The translations under genes were made by a program, and so were the position numbers. The notes beneath the pieces are model-generated. The model was given only the letters and a program-made list of their open reading frames with translations. It searched no databases and was not told where the DNA came from. Shown in pieces: positions 53,829-62,642 of a stretch of 64,000 bases of DNA; position 1 is the stretch's first letter; each line of letters opens with the position of its first letter. The stretch is from the NCBI RefSeq assembly GCF_001894805.1, contig NZ_BCWX01000001.1, forward strand, positions 744,001 through 808,000. Reading direction: 5' to 3'. This stretch comes from Rhodococcus globerulus NBRC 14531 (lineage in GTDB: Bacteria > Actinomycetota > Actinomycetes > Mycobacteriales > Mycobacteriaceae).

Positions 53829-54476
53829 TCAGACAGTGGCGACGGCGCCCACTGCGTTGAGTGCGATTTCTCGATAGAAGACACTGACTTCGTGCGGTGT
53901 CTGCGGACCGTCCGGCCGGAACCAGAGCGCCACCGATTGGCACATACCCAGCATGGCGCGCCCGGTGCCGGCGATGTCGGTGACGGTGAACTCGCCCTGT
54001 TCGACACCGGCGCTCAGGACGTCGGCCAGAAGGTTCTCGAGATGCTTTCGCTTGGCCGCATAGGCTTTTCGCTCTGTGTCTTCGAGGTAGCGCAGTTCGG
54101 AATCGAGGAAAGCGATGTCCGTTCGGCTGGTCATGTGCAATACAACGGCCTCGACAAGGTTTCCGAATTGTCGGGTAGGGGAGGGTCCGGCAGCGTCGAC
54201 CGCTTCGCGTGCCCGGACGGTGACCGCTTCGATGCCGGTCATCATCAAGGCGACAAGAATGCCCTGCTTGTTTTCGTGGTGGTAATACAGCGTCGGAACG
54301 GTGACGCCGGCGCGTTTGGCGATATCGCGGACGGAGGCGCCGTGGTACCCGAATTCGTGGAAGGTGGCCAGGGCTGCTGTGAGGAGCGGCGTCAGAGTCA
54401 GTGGTTCGACGGTGCGCCACCCTTCGTCCTGGGACAGTGCAGCGTCCTGGGGCGGTGCAGAAGGTTTTCTTGCCAT
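53829..54476 (-). CDS. TetR-family transcriptional regulator
   Basis: A 215-residue TetR protein. The helix-turn-helix is FHEFGYHGASVRDIAKRAGVTVPTLYYHHENKQGIL, and the C-terminal domain is of the type found with acyl-CoA-responsive regulators. It lies 128 bases before the lipid operon on the same strand. An imperfect palindrome, TTCTTAG then CTAGAA (54506-54524), precedes it and could be its own operator. Divergent to the MerR gene. A role in lipid control is suggested by position. Confidence 0.9.
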   Translation of the reverse strand: MARKPSAPPQDAALSQDEGWRTVEPLTLTPLLTAALATFHEFGYHGASVRDIAKRAGVTVPTLYYHHENKQGILVALMMTGIEAVTVRAREAVDAAGPSPTRQFGNLVEAVVLHMTSRTDIAFLDSELRYLEDTERKAYAAKRKHLENLLADVLSAGVEQGEFTVTDIAGTGRAMLGMCQSVALWFRPDGPQTPHEVSVFYREIALNAVGAVATV

Positions 54477-54611
54477 TGTGCCTGTGAGCTCCGCTCGACA
54501 ATCGTTTCTTAGTGTTCGCTAGAACGTCCGAGGATAGTCCACGCAGGGGTGGGATCACGGGCGCATTTCAGTTGGATAGTATTGGTATCTAGTGAGGGGG
54601 CGAGGAGCGCG

Positions 54612-55256
54612 ATGAAGATTTCCGAACTGTCGGCCAGATCCGGCGTGGCACTGCCCACTGTGAAGTACTACCTGCGTGAGGGTCTGCTGATGGCGGGCGA
54701 ACCCACCAGTGCGACCGGCGCACAGTACGGCGACGATCACATTCGTCGCCTCGGGCTGATCAGAGCGCTCTCCGGGGCGGGCCTCTCCATTCCGCGCATA
54801 CGTGCGATTCTCGATCTCGTATCGGCGACGGACCTCTCCGAATTCGAGCGGATCGGACGCGCTATCGCCCAGCTGCCACCCCACGTCGACAACGATCCGG
54901 TGCACGAATTTCCGCGGGCGCAGAAGGTGCTGGAGTTTCTCGGGCAGGTGTACGACCCGCGGTATGTCGCCGTCGCTCATCTGGAACAAGCGCTGATCGG
55001 TCTCGAAGGAGCAGGTCTGACGTTGAGCGAGGAACGACTGCGGGCTTACGGAGAACACATTCGAGGAATTGCCGAAGTGGAAATCGATCTGATGCCGCTC
55101 GGTTCGACGGAAGAGGCAGTTCGGTACGCGGTCCTCGGGACCGCGATGTACGAACCGGTCCTGACAGCACTACGACGCTTGGCGCACCAAGACCTAGGAT
55201 CCGCAAAGTTCACGTCACCTGCGGAGCACACGACAAACCGGATGAAGGAAAATTGA
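54612..55256 (+). CDS. MerR-family transcriptional regulator
   Basis: A 214-residue MerR protein. The winged helix MKISELSARSGVALPTVKYYLREGLL opens it, followed by a dimerisation helix and a C-terminal effector domain without the cysteines of metal sensors. ATG 54612 follows GAGGAGCG. The stop overlaps the thioesterase start (TGATG), so it probably regulates its own operon, which is unusual for MerR proteins only in that the target is the downstream gene. The ligand is unknown. Confidence 0.88.
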   Translation: MKISELSARSGVALPTVKYYLREGLLMAGEPTSATGAQYGDDHIRRLGLIRALSGAGLSIPRIRAILDLVSATDLSEFERIGRAIAQLPPHVDNDPVHEFPRAQKVLEFLGQVYDPRYVAVAHLEQALIGLEGAGLTLSEERLRAYGEHIRGIAEVEIDLMPLGSTEEAVRYAVLGTAMYEPVLTALRRLAHQDLGSAKFTSPAEHTTNRMKEN

Positions 55257-56101
55257 TGAGCACCAGCCCTTTTCGTGATCTGAACCGACTGGAATCGCTC
55301 GGTGGCGGCCGTTTCCGCGCAACGATCGACCCGATCTGGACCATCGGACCCAAGGTTCACGGCGGGTCGATGATGGCAGTGTGCGCGGCGGCTGCGAGAG
55401 CGGCGTTGCGCGACAATGCTTCCGGCAACGACGGCGTGCGGGCGATGCAACCTATTGCCGTCAGTGCGAATTACCTCGCCGCACCCGATCCGGGTGACGT
55501 CGATTTGGCAGTGACAGTGCAGAAGCAGGGGCGCCAGGTGTCGCTGGTGGACGTCGAGTTGAGTCAGGCGGGAAGGATTGCCGTCCGCGCCGCGGTCACA
55601 CTCGGCATTCCCGACGGCGACGTTCCTGCCTTCGTGAGCACCTCGTCGATCGACGACATGCCCGCGGAACCGTCGGAGCACGCCGCCGCGGTAGAGGGTG
55701 ATCATCCGATGGCGCAGATCGTGCATGTCGGTCAAGGCTGCGACATGCGGATCGACACGACGTCCGCGCACTTTCTCACCGGCGCTCAGGGGGAGCCGGA
55801 GGTGCGGATGTGGGTGCGCGCTCGGCCCGATGACGAAGCGGATGTCGACACCGCGGTGTTGTTCGCGATCATGGCGGGAGACATCAGCGCTCCGGTCACG
55901 ATGAACCGTGGACTGTTCGGCTGGGCGCCGACCGTGCAGTTGACGACGTACCTGCGCAGGCTGCCTGCACCGGGCTGGCTGCGGGTTCGGGCAAGTTCGG
56001 ATGTGTTGGGCAGCACGTGGTTCGAAGAGGATCACGACATTCTCGATTCCACCGGGGCCGTGGTGGTGCAGAGTAGGCAGTTGGCCATGATGCCCCGGTA
56101 A
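55256..56101 (+). CDS. Acyl-CoA thioesterase-like double-hotdog protein
   Basis: A 281-residue protein with two hotdog halves. The first has KVHGGSMMAVCAAAARAAL, the second AVLFAIMAGDISAPVTMNRGLFGWAPTVQLTTYL. This matches TesB-like acyl-CoA thioesterases of actinobacteria, and Rv0499 occupies the same position. The start ATG 55256 overlaps the MerR stop. It likely hydrolyses acyl-CoA esters; chain length is unknown. Confidence 0.82.
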   Translation: MSTSPFRDLNRLESLGGGRFRATIDPIWTIGPKVHGGSMMAVCAAAARAALRDNASGNDGVRAMQPIAVSANYLAAPDPGDVDLAVTVQKQGRQVSLVDVELSQAGRIAVRAAVTLGIPDGDVPAFVSTSSIDDMPAEPSEHAAAVEGDHPMAQIVHVGQGCDMRIDTTSAHFLTGAQGEPEVRMWVRARPDDEADVDTAVLFAIMAGDISAPVTMNRGLFGWAPTVQLTTYLRRLPAPGWLRVRASSDVLGSTWFEEDHDILDSTGAVVVQSRQLAMMPR

Positions 56102-56135
56102 TTCCCCTCGATGTCGTCGTGGCAGGCTTGACGGC

Positions 56136-56951
56136 ATGACAAGAATTGCGATTATCGGTGGCGGCAAGATCGGCGAGGCGCTGATCTCCGGGTTGCTGCA
56201 CGCAGGCCATGCGATCAAGGATCTGGTTGTTGCCGAGCAGTATCAGCCGCGCGTGGAGGAACTGATTGCCGAGTACTCCATCCGCGTCACCACGATCGAG
56301 GACGCGGCCGACGGTGCTGACGTTATCGTGATCGCCGTCAAGCCGAACGACGTCGAGGCAGCTCTGACAGCGCTGTCGAAGGTGGATCTCGACGGTGATC
56401 TCGAGCAGTTGATCGTCTCGCTCGCCGCCGGTATCCCCATCGGGTTCTACGAAACGCGGCTTCCTGCAGGGTTCCCGGTGATTCGGGTCATGCCGAATAC
56501 ACCGATGCTGGTCGGCGAAGGCGTCAGCGTTCTGGCGCCGGGCCGACACGTCAAGCCGGAGCACCTGGAATTGGTGCGCGGAATTCTGGGCAGCGTCGGC
56601 AAGGTCGTCACGGTGCCCGAATCGCAGATCGATGCTGTCACGGCTGTATCCGGTTCTGGTCCGGCATACATGTTCCTGGTGGCCGAAGCGATGATCGATG
56701 CCGGTGTCAGTCTCGGTCTCACTCGTGCAGTGGCGTCTGAATTGGTTGTTCAGACGATGGTCGGTTCGGCCGCGATGCTCGATCGCACCGGAGACAGCGC
56801 CGGCGATCTTCGGGCTGCCGTGACCTCGCCAGGTGGCACGACAGCCGCAGCGCTTCGCGAACTCGAGGCAGGCGGTCTTCGAACCGCGTTCTACAACGCT
56901 CTCGAGGCCGCTAAGACGCGTTCAGTCGCAATGGGTGCCGCTGTCGAATAG
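56136..56951 (+). CDS. proC: Pyrroline-5-carboxylate reductase
   Basis: A 271-residue ProC, last step of proline synthesis: NAD(P)H reduction of pyrroline-5-carboxylate. The cofactor loop is IIGGGKIGEAL. RVMPNTPMLVGEGVSVL and AVSGSGPAYMFLVAEAMIDAGVSLGL match the family, and DLRAAVTSPGGTTAAAL ends the substrate site. The ATG is 34 bases after the thioesterase stop. Ribosome site is weak. Confidence 0.96.
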   Translation: MTRIAIIGGGKIGEALISGLLHAGHAIKDLVVAEQYQPRVEELIAEYSIRVTTIEDAADGADVIVIAVKPNDVEAALTALSKVDLDGDLEQLIVSLAAGIPIGFYETRLPAGFPVIRVMPNTPMLVGEGVSVLAPGRHVKPEHLELVRGILGSVGKVVTVPESQIDAVTAVSGSGPAYMFLVAEAMIDAGVSLGLTRAVASELVVQTMVGSAAMLDRTGDSAGDLRAAVTSPGGTTAAALRELEAGGLRTAFYNALEAAKTRSVAMGAAVE

Positions 56952-57078
56952 TCGCCCATTACGCCACACCCGTCGCTTTAACCCCACAAGTACAGCTAAG
57001 CTCGGGGTTAGTACGTACGTGTCTGTTCCGCCGGAGGGGAAGCCGGCGGCGCGAGTCGTACTGGAGGTATGTGGATTT

Positions 57079-57315
57079 ATGGTGTCTGCAAACAAGCCGT
57101 CCATGGGTTCGTCCCACGACGGGAAGCCGGCCGTGGCCGGAACACAATTCCTCACGGTTGCCGAGGTGGCAACGTTGATGAGGGTGTCGAAGATGACTGT
57201 GTACCGTTTGGTACACAGCGGCGAATTGCCCGCTGTTCGAGTGGGACGTTCGTTCCGTGTACATGCGAAAGCGGTGCACGATTATCTCGAAACCTCGTAC
57301 TTCGACGCAGGCTGA
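57079..57315 (+). CDS. BldC/excisionase-type small helix-turn-helix protein
   Basis: A 78-residue DNA-binding protein. FLTVAEVATLMRVSKMTVYRLVHSGELPAVRVGRSFRVHAKAVHDYL is the MerR-like winged helix found in excisionases and in BldC. It corresponds to Rv0500A. ATG 57079 lies 11 bases after GGAGG. The 127-base leader holds a 7-bp hairpin (57028-57034 with 57043-57049). With no phage genes nearby it is more likely a regulator than an excisionase. Confidence 0.88.
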   Translation: MVSANKPSMGSSHDGKPAVAGTQFLTVAEVATLMRVSKMTVYRLVHSGELPAVRVGRSFRVHAKAVHDYLETSYFDAG

Positions 57316-57412
57316 CCAGCCGATTCGGAGAGGACGACCTCGGCGTAAGCCCTGTCGCGGGCACAGCAGAAGCTGTGCCGGAGGCTCGGTTTATGTCGAG
57401 TGAGTCCGCACC

Positions 57413-57559
57413 GGTACGATAATCAACTGTCGTACCAGCAAGCTGGTGTCGTAAGGCGCTGAGCTAGTTAAAACGAGGGCCAGGCGCCAGTTGCTTGGCG
57501 CAGGCGTACGTGACCGGCGTGCGCAGGAACGCTATAGAAGAACGTGAGGGACACCCGCT
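57413..57559 (+). promoter_or_regulatory. Structured leader and promoter region of the bS22 gene
   Basis: No gene is seen. TACGAT (57413-57418) and TATAGA (57533-57538) are both plausible -10 elements. Between them are short inverted repeats: CCAGC/GCTGG (about 57437-57448) and GGCGCCA/TGGCGC (about 57483-57501). GTGAGGG precedes the start by 12 bases. If the first promoter is used, the small ribosomal gene has a folded leader of about 140 bases. Confidence 0.45.
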
Positions 57560-57661
57560 ATGGGTTCAGTGATCAAGAAGCGTCGCAAGCGCATGTCCAA
57601 GAAGAAGCACCGCAAGTTGCTTCGTCGTACCCGAGTGCAGCGCAGGAAACTCGGTAAATAA
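57560..57661 (+). CDS. 30S ribosomal protein bS22
   Basis: A 33-residue, very basic protein: [20 protein letters not shown] then a second basic stretch ending RRKLGK. It matches the AURKAIP1/COX24-type small protein seen in mycobacterial ribosome structures as bS22 on the small subunit. It is conserved at this location (Rv0500B). More than half of its residues are Lys or Arg. A terminator follows 21 bases after the stop. Confidence 0.95.
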
Positions 57662-57682
57662 GCAGTACTGTGCACTAAGCGT

Positions 57683-57718
57683 CGATGCCCGCCACTTCTT
57701 CGGAAGCGGCGGGCATCG
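57683..57718 (+). terminator. Terminator after the bS22 gene
   Basis: An 11-bp perfect stem, CGATGCCCGCC (57683-57693) with GGCGGGCATCG (57708-57718), has a 14-base loop and is followed by TTGTCTGTT. Confidence 0.88.
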
Positions 57719-57722
57719 TTGT

Positions 57723-57755
57723 CTGTTCGGGGTCTGTTCGGGGCCTGTTCGGGGG
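57723..57755. repeat. Three 11-bp direct repeats before the epimerase gene
   Basis: CTGTTCGGGG followed by one variable base is repeated exactly three times (57723, 57734, 57745). The 11-base period puts each copy on the same face of the helix. The rest of the 248 bases between bS22 and the epimerase gene holds the bS22 terminator and, near the start, AGGGGGG; nothing else stands out. Confidence 0.8.
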
Positions 57756-57909
57756 GTTATGGACACGCCGTCCCACTCCGTGGGAGATATGTCTTGAATG
57801 AGTGTGATGCGGGTAAACAGCGCGAGACCCCGACTGGCCGTATGGTGGGGGAAACTTGTCACAAAAGTGATTCGGGAACGATCGTTCGTCCTGGATAGGG
57901 GGGTACTTG

Positions 57910-59073
57910 GTGGTAGTTCGTGACACAGCAGCCGACGAAAAATCAGCAGGCGACACGAAATCGGACAATGTAGTTCCCCGCGTGGTTCTCGTGACCGGCA
58001 CAAGCCGATTTCTGGGCGGTTACCTGGTAACCCGACTGGCGCAGAATCCGGCAATCGAGCGAGTGATCGCCGTTGACTCCGTGAGCCCGAGCAAAGACAT
58101 GTTGCGCCGAATGGGCCGTGCCGAATTCGTGCGCGCCGATATCCGCAACCCCCTCATCGGCAAGGTCATCCGAGGCGCCGAAGTTGATACTGTCGTACAC
58201 GCGTCGACCCTGCAGAAGGCCCCCAAATCAGGTTCACGCGCAGCGATGAAGGACATGAACGTCATCGGCGCAATGCAGTTGTTCGCCGTGTGCCAGAAGG
58301 CCCCTACCGTTCGCAAAGTCGTTCTCCGCTCCGCGTCGGTTGTGTACGGGTGCAGTGCCAAAGATCCCGCCCAGTTCACGGAAGAGATGAGTGCGCGTCG
58401 GCGCCCGCCCGGAGGCTACGCCAGGGACACCCTCGAAATCGAGGGGTATCTCCGAGGCATGGGACGTCGCCGGCCCGACATCGACGTGGCAATTCTGAGA
58501 CTTGCTCCGCTGATCGGCCCCCAACTCACCGCAACGGTCGGGCACTACATCAGTGCACCGGTGGTTCCCACCATTGCCGGACGTAACGCACGTCTGCAGT
58601 TGCTGCACGCCGAGGACGCGCTTGCCGCGCTCGAATGCGCCACCGTTACCCCGGTGGCGGGAACGTACAACATCGCAGCAGACGGGGTTGTGATGATGTC
58701 GCAGGCCATCAGGCGAGCCGGACGCATCGAAGTTCCGATGCCGCTGGCGCTGTTCCGCAGCGTCGGCAACGCCTTGGTGGGTTCGTCCATGCGGTTGTAC
58801 ACCGACGAACAACTCGAGTACTTCCGGTTCGGGTGCGGTCTGGACACCACACGAATGCGCAGCGAGATGGGATTCGAGCCGAGGTGGACGACGATGCAGG
58901 CGCTCGACGACTTCGTCCGGGCCATGCAGACGCGGCGGATCATCGGGTCCGAGTGGATCGACCGGGCGGAGAAAACGTTGACCGCGATAGTCGGCGGCAA
59001 CGGAGCCGTGGCGTCACCGAGCGCCGACGTGATGTCGATGACGACCCCGGACCGAGGTGTGGTGGAGCGATGA
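57910..59073 (+). CDS. NAD-dependent epimerase/dehydratase family protein
   Basis: A 387-residue extended SDR. The cofactor loop is VTGTSRFLGGYLV; DIRNP and VVHASTLQ follow. Where many family members have Tyr-x-x-x-Lys, the sequence shows GGYARDTLEIEGYL, so the lysine is replaced and catalysis may be altered. It corresponds to Rv0501, named galE2, although true UDP-galactose epimerase activity is doubtful. GTG 57910 is 8 bases from AGGGGGG; TTG 57907 is also possible. It overlaps the acyltransferase gene by four bases. Confidence 0.85.
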   Translation: MVVRDTAADEKSAGDTKSDNVVPRVVLVTGTSRFLGGYLVTRLAQNPAIERVIAVDSVSPSKDMLRRMGRAEFVRADIRNPLIGKVIRGAEVDTVVHASTLQKAPKSGSRAAMKDMNVIGAMQLFAVCQKAPTVRKVVLRSASVVYGCSAKDPAQFTEEMSARRRPPGGYARDTLEIEGYLRGMGRRRPDIDVAILRLAPLIGPQLTATVGHYISAPVVPTIAGRNARLQLLHAEDALAALECATVTPVAGTYNIAADGVVMMSQAIRRAGRIEVPMPLALFRSVGNALVGSSMRLYTDEQLEYFRFGCGLDTTRMRSEMGFEPRWTTMQALDDFVRAMQTRRIIGSEWIDRAEKTLTAIVGGNGAVASPSADVMSMTTPDRGVVER

Positions 59074-60095
59074 GTGACGTGGCAAAGGTAATTCCGTTGC
59101 GGCCGCACCCAGCCCGAAGCGAAGCAAGCTCACGTGAATCGGTAACCGGCGCACAACGATTGGTGCGAGAGCAGAGCGAGCGCCGGCATCCCTCGAGTGG
59201 GGCGTTGCCACCCAAGACTCCGAACGACGGGTCGTTTGTCGACACCGTCCGCTCGGGACTGGTCGATCAGATCGCGTCGACGGCGGAGTTCCTACGGCGC
59301 CGGATGGCCGGTGACTACGAGGTCGACGAGTTCGGGTTCGATCCGCACTTCGCGGACCACATCGTCATGCCGGTGCTGCGGCCACTGTTCGAGAAGTGGT
59401 TTCGTGTCGAGGTCAGCGGAATCGAGAACATCCCGCTTACCGGCGGCGCTCTGGTGGTCGCGAATCATGCCGGCGTGATTCCGATCGACGGGTTGATGAC
59501 GTCCGTTGCCGTACACGATCACCATCCGGCGCACCGGCCACTGCGAATGTTGGCTGCGGACATGGCATTCGAGATGCCGCTGGTCGGCGGACTCGCGCGC
59601 AAAGCGGGGCACACACTGGCCTGCAACCCGGACGCCGAGCGACTTCTGCGTGAGGGTGAAGTGGCGGCGGTCTTCCCCGAAGGGTTCAAGGGAATCGGAA
59701 AACCGTTCAGTGAGCGCTACAAGTTGCAGAGGTTCGGGCGCGGCGGATTCGTTTCGGCCGCAATGCGTACCGGAGTTCCGATCATCCCGTGCTCGATAGT
59801 CGGCTCGGAAGAGATCTACCCGAAAATCGGCGACTTGACGACGCTGTCGCGGTTGTTGGGCCTTCCGTATTTCCCGGTCACTCCGTTGTTTCCGCATCTG
59901 GGACCGCTCGGGCTGGTTCCGCTGCCGTCGAAATGGCACATCGAATTCGGGACGCCGATCGTCACGGACACGTACGACGCAGGTGCAGAAGAGGATCCGA
60001 TGGTTCTCTTCGAAGTGACCGACCACGTGCGCGAGACCATCCAGCAGACGCTCTACCGGCTGCTGGCCAAGCGCCGCAACATTTTCCTGGGCTGA
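59070..60095 (+). CDS. Lysophospholipid acyltransferase family protein
   Basis: A 341-residue PlsC-like acyltransferase. The HX4D-type block is VANHAGVIPIDGL, followed by LACNPDAERLL and VFPEGFKGIGKPFSERYKLQRFG. The family sits next to the epimerase in mycobacteria (Rv0501-Rv0502). The N-terminal 60 residues are polar and poorly conserved. The acceptor lipid is unknown. Start ATG 59070 overlaps the epimerase stop. Confidence 0.88.
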   Translation: MSDVAKVIPLRPHPARSEASSRESVTGAQRLVREQSERRHPSSGALPPKTPNDGSFVDTVRSGLVDQIASTAEFLRRRMAGDYEVDEFGFDPHFADHIVMPVLRPLFEKWFRVEVSGIENIPLTGGALVVANHAGVIPIDGLMTSVAVHDHHPAHRPLRMLAADMAFEMPLVGGLARKAGHTLACNPDAERLLREGEVAAVFPEGFKGIGKPFSERYKLQRFGRGGFVSAAMRTGVPIIPCSIVGSEEIYPKIGDLTTLSRLLGLPYFPVTPLFPHLGPLGLVPLPSKWHIEFGTPIVTDTYDAGAEEDPMVLFEVTDHVRETIQQTLYRLLAKRRNIFLG

Positions 60096-60110
60096 AAGCT
60101 GGGCTGAACT

Positions 60111-60142
60111 GAAAGTCCGGATCGGATTCGATCCGGACTTTC
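60111..60142. terminator. Convergent terminator hairpin
   Basis: A 14-bp perfect stem (60111-60124 with 60129-60142) with a GATT loop lies between the converging acyltransferase and HAD genes. It has A- and T-rich ends, so it can serve both. Confidence 0.9.
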
Positions 60143-60149
60143 GATTCCG

Positions 60150-61151
60150 TCAGGCGTTCTGTTCTTTCCGACGCGCAAGGATGACGGCGAGTGCACCACT
60201 GATCGCCCCGAGCACCAGCGCCGTGGGAACACCGATCTTGGCCGCTTTGCGCGCGGTGCGGAAATCACGCACTTCCCAGCCGCGGTTCTTTGCGAGTTCG
60301 CGAAGATCGGCGTCGGGATTGATCGCAACTGCGGTACCGACCAGGGACAGCATCGGGACGTCGTTGTGAGAGTCGGAGTACGCGGAGCACCGCTTGAGGT
60401 TGAGGCCCTCGCGAACCGCCAGCGTGCGGACGGCATGCGCCTTGCCCATTCCGTGCAGGATGTCACCGACAAGACGGCCGGTGAAGACGCCGTCCTCACT
60501 CTCCGCGACTGTGCCCAAGGCTCCGGTCAGACCCAACTTCTCGGCGATGACCTGCGCGAGTTCGACAGGGGTAGCCGTCACCAACCAGACCTGCTGGCCC
60601 GCGTCCAAGTGCATCTGAGCCAACGCACGGGTGCCAGGCCAGATCTTGTCCGCGATCACCTCGTCGTAGATTTCCTCACCGAGTCGGGCGAGTTCGGCCG
60701 TTGACCGGCCGGCGACAAACGAGAGAGCCTTCTCGCGGCCCTCGGCAACATCGTCACTGCTCTCGCGTCCGGTTACCCGGAATTTGACCTGTTTCCAGGC
60801 GAAATCCACCAGGTCCGACGTTTTCAGGTATTTCCGGGCGGCCAACCCACGTGCGAAGTGAATGATGGACGCACCTTGGACCATGGTGTTGTCGACGTCG
60901 AAGAATGCCGCAGCAGTGAGGTCTCGCGGCACCGCCGGTACAGCGTCGTCGGCCGTGGGCTCTTCCGCTTGGGCGGCCGCGGTGAGTGCCAGGGCCGCGT
61001 CCGCACTGGCCTCACCGGCGAGGTTGGCTCGAACTTCCGATTCGCTCGGTCCCAGCGGATTCTTGACCCGGCGACGACCGGGGAGAATGACCCCGGCCAG
61101 CCCCGACCCGAATCCGGAACCGTTCGGTAGTGATCGCGCAGGCACCCGCAC
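60150..61151 (-). CDS. HAD-IB family phosphatase (SerB1-like)
   Basis: A 333-residue HAD-IB hydrolase. [10 protein letters not shown] holds the nucleophile Asp, TATPVE the second motif and [11 protein letters not shown] the metal-binding acid. A disordered N-terminus of about 75 residues precedes it, and a C-terminal hydrophobic helix ([19 protein letters not shown]) suggests membrane attachment. In M. tuberculosis the homologue Rv0505c is named serB1; serine synthesis is not shown by the sequence, and a phospholipid-linked substrate is also possible. GTG 61151 is used. Confidence 0.88.
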   Translation of the reverse strand: MRVPARSLPNGSGFGSGLAGVILPGRRRVKNPLGPSESEVRANLAGEASADAALALTAAAQAEEPTADDAVPAVPRDLTAAAFFDVDNTMVQGASIIHFARGLAARKYLKTSDLVDFAWKQVKFRVTGRESSDDVAEGREKALSFVAGRSTAELARLGEEIYDEVIADKIWPGTRALAQMHLDAGQQVWLVTATPVELAQVIAEKLGLTGALGTVAESEDGVFTGRLVGDILHGMGKAHAVRTLAVREGLNLKRCSAYSDSHNDVPMLSLVGTAVAINPDADLRELAKNRGWEVRDFRTARKAAKIGVPTALVLGAISGALAVILARRKEQNA

Positions 61152-61346
61152 CTCCCGTGTTGCACCGTTGAGCAGAGAACTCTTGAAGTCAGCCTATCCT
61201 CCGCGGTGAGGCTCCAAGGCGTGGATGGCGATGAGTGTCGGTGTGTGTGACCTTCCTCTCGGGCGATTTGGTATCGGGGTGGGCACAAAAGGCACACTTG
61301 ACCGACTGATAGATGAACATCGCGCCTGAGGAAGGGTCCTTACTCG

Positions 61347-61607
61347 ATGACTGTGAACACCCATGAAGTGACCTTGTTGACCCGTGCGGGATGTGCCTCC
61401 TGTGTAGGCGCGGCGGAGGTGCTGGCGCGGGTCTGCAGCGAGTTCGAGCTTGAAGTGACGTGCATCGACGTGGACGAAGCCGCAGCAAGCGACCCGGAAC
61501 TGAGGGCCGAGTACGGAGACCGGCTACCGGTCATTCTTCTCGATGGGCGCGAGCACGGTTACTGGGAAGTCGACGAAGAGAGACTTCGAGCCGATTTACG
61601 CAAGTAA
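61347..61607 (+). CDS. Glutaredoxin-like protein
   Basis: An 86-residue thioredoxin-fold protein with a redox pair CASC at residues 16-19 (TRAGCASC) and the cis-Pro motif RLPVILLDG. It belongs to the DUF836/glutaredoxin-2-like family and equals Rv0508. As this group lacks glutathione, partners may be mycothiol or mycoredoxin systems. It precedes rex and hemA, so redox and heme genes lie together. The ATG has GAAGGG 14 bases upstream. Confidence 0.9.
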   Translation: MTVNTHEVTLLTRAGCASCVGAAEVLARVCSEFELEVTCIDVDEAAASDPELRAEYGDRLPVILLDGREHGYWEVDEERLRADLRK

Positions 61608-61677
61608 GGCAATGCTAAATATGGGGAAATCTGCCGCTCTGCAGGTTAAAGGCACATCGAACCCGTTCCAAGCAACT

Positions 61678-61695
61678 TTGTGCATGGGTTCACAA
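61678..61695 (+). promoter_or_regulatory. Rex operator before rex
   Basis: TTGTGCATGGGTTCACAA differs by one base from the Rex consensus TTGTGAA-N4-TTCACAA. A likely -10, TACCGT (61701-61706), begins 6 bases after it, so bound Rex would cover the -35 region. This supports self-repression of rex-hemA, released when NADH/NAD is high. Confidence 0.8.
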
Positions 61696-61775
61696 GCGGT
61701 TACCGTGGTGTGAACATTCCCCCCGGAGCATCGTGGAGGTCGACAACTGTGTCGGTCGGACGAGGAGCCAACGAC

Positions 61776-62642
61776 GTGACCGAACCGCACCAGACGCACG
61801 AGCCATCGGCTCAGAGCGTCACCGGCGCTGCGGGCCGTCCTGTCACCACTGCTGCTCCAGTCGCTGCTGAGGTCGATTCCGCAACTACGCAGGATCGCGT
61901 CATCCCCCAGGCTACGGTGACCCGGTTGGCGGCATACCTGCGGGTCCTCGGAGTCATGTCCGATCGCGGTACGTCCATCGTCTCCAGCGAAGAACTGGCG
62001 CAGGCATCAGGCGTCGGATCAGCGAAGTTGCGCAAGGATCTTTCGTTCCTCGGTCCCAACGGTGTTCGCGGCGTCGGGTACGACGTCACCAAACTTCGCA
62101 TCCGCATCGAGCGTGCGCTCGGGCTGGACCGCGGACACAAGGTTGTTCTGGTGGGCGTCGGAAACCTCGGGAAAGCACTGGTCGGCTACGGCGGGTTCAG
62201 CCGTCGTGGATTCGAGATGGTCGGACTCTTCGACAGCGACGCCGCTCGCGTCGGAACCCAGGTGGGGGATCTGACCGTGCGGGACACCGCCGAACTCGAA
62301 TTCGCGTGCCGCGAACTGAAGGCCACCATCGGCGTCATCTCCACTCCGGACGAGGCCGCGCAGGACGTATGCGATCAGTTCGTTCGCGCCGGCCTCCTCT
62401 GCATCATGAGTTTCTCGCCGATCGCTCTCGACGTTCCGGATCACGTGGAACTGCGACGGGTCGACTTGGCAGTCGAAATGCAGGTTCTCTCGTTCAACAG
62501 TGCACGCAACGCAGATCAGGCGTCAGCTGCACCAAGAGTGCGCGTCGCTCATGCGGCACCCGCTTCGTCCCGTCCCTCCACAAGTTCACCCGCTCCGGTC
62601 GGAGCAGGTTCGACAAGAAACGGATCAGTGATCGCGCCGTGA
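61776..62642 (+). CDS. rex: NADH-sensing transcriptional repressor Rex
   Basis: A 288-residue Rex. The winged helix contains [16 protein letters not shown] and [19 protein letters not shown]. The NADH-binding Rossmann domain has [16 protein letters not shown] and FDSD. A C-terminal tail of about 40 residues rich in Ser, Pro and Ala is longer than in most relatives. Two starts have good ribosome sites: GTG 61776 (AGGAG) and GTG 61749 (GGAGG); the shorter is listed. It overlaps hemA by four bases. Rex usually controls respiratory and fermentative genes; the rex-hemA link is known from Streptomyces. Confidence 0.93.
   Translation: MTEPHQTHEPSAQSVTGAAGRPVTTAAPVAAEVDSATTQDRVIPQATVTRLAAYLRVLGVMSDRGTSIVSSEELAQASGVGSAKLRKDLSFLGPNGVRGVGYDVTKLRIRIERALGLDRGHKVVLVGVGNLGKALVGYGGFSRRGFEMVGLFDSDAARVGTQVGDLTVRDTAELEFACRELKATIGVISTPDEAAQDVCDQFVRAGLLCIMSFSPIALDVPDHVELRRVDLAVEMQVLSFNSARNADQASAAPRVRVAHAAPASSRPSTSSPAPVGAGSTRNGSVIAP

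Noticed and set aside
57079..57315. Phage excisionase and integrated element
   Set aside because: No integrase, attachment repeats or phage genes are nearby, and the gene is conserved at this place in mycobacteria.
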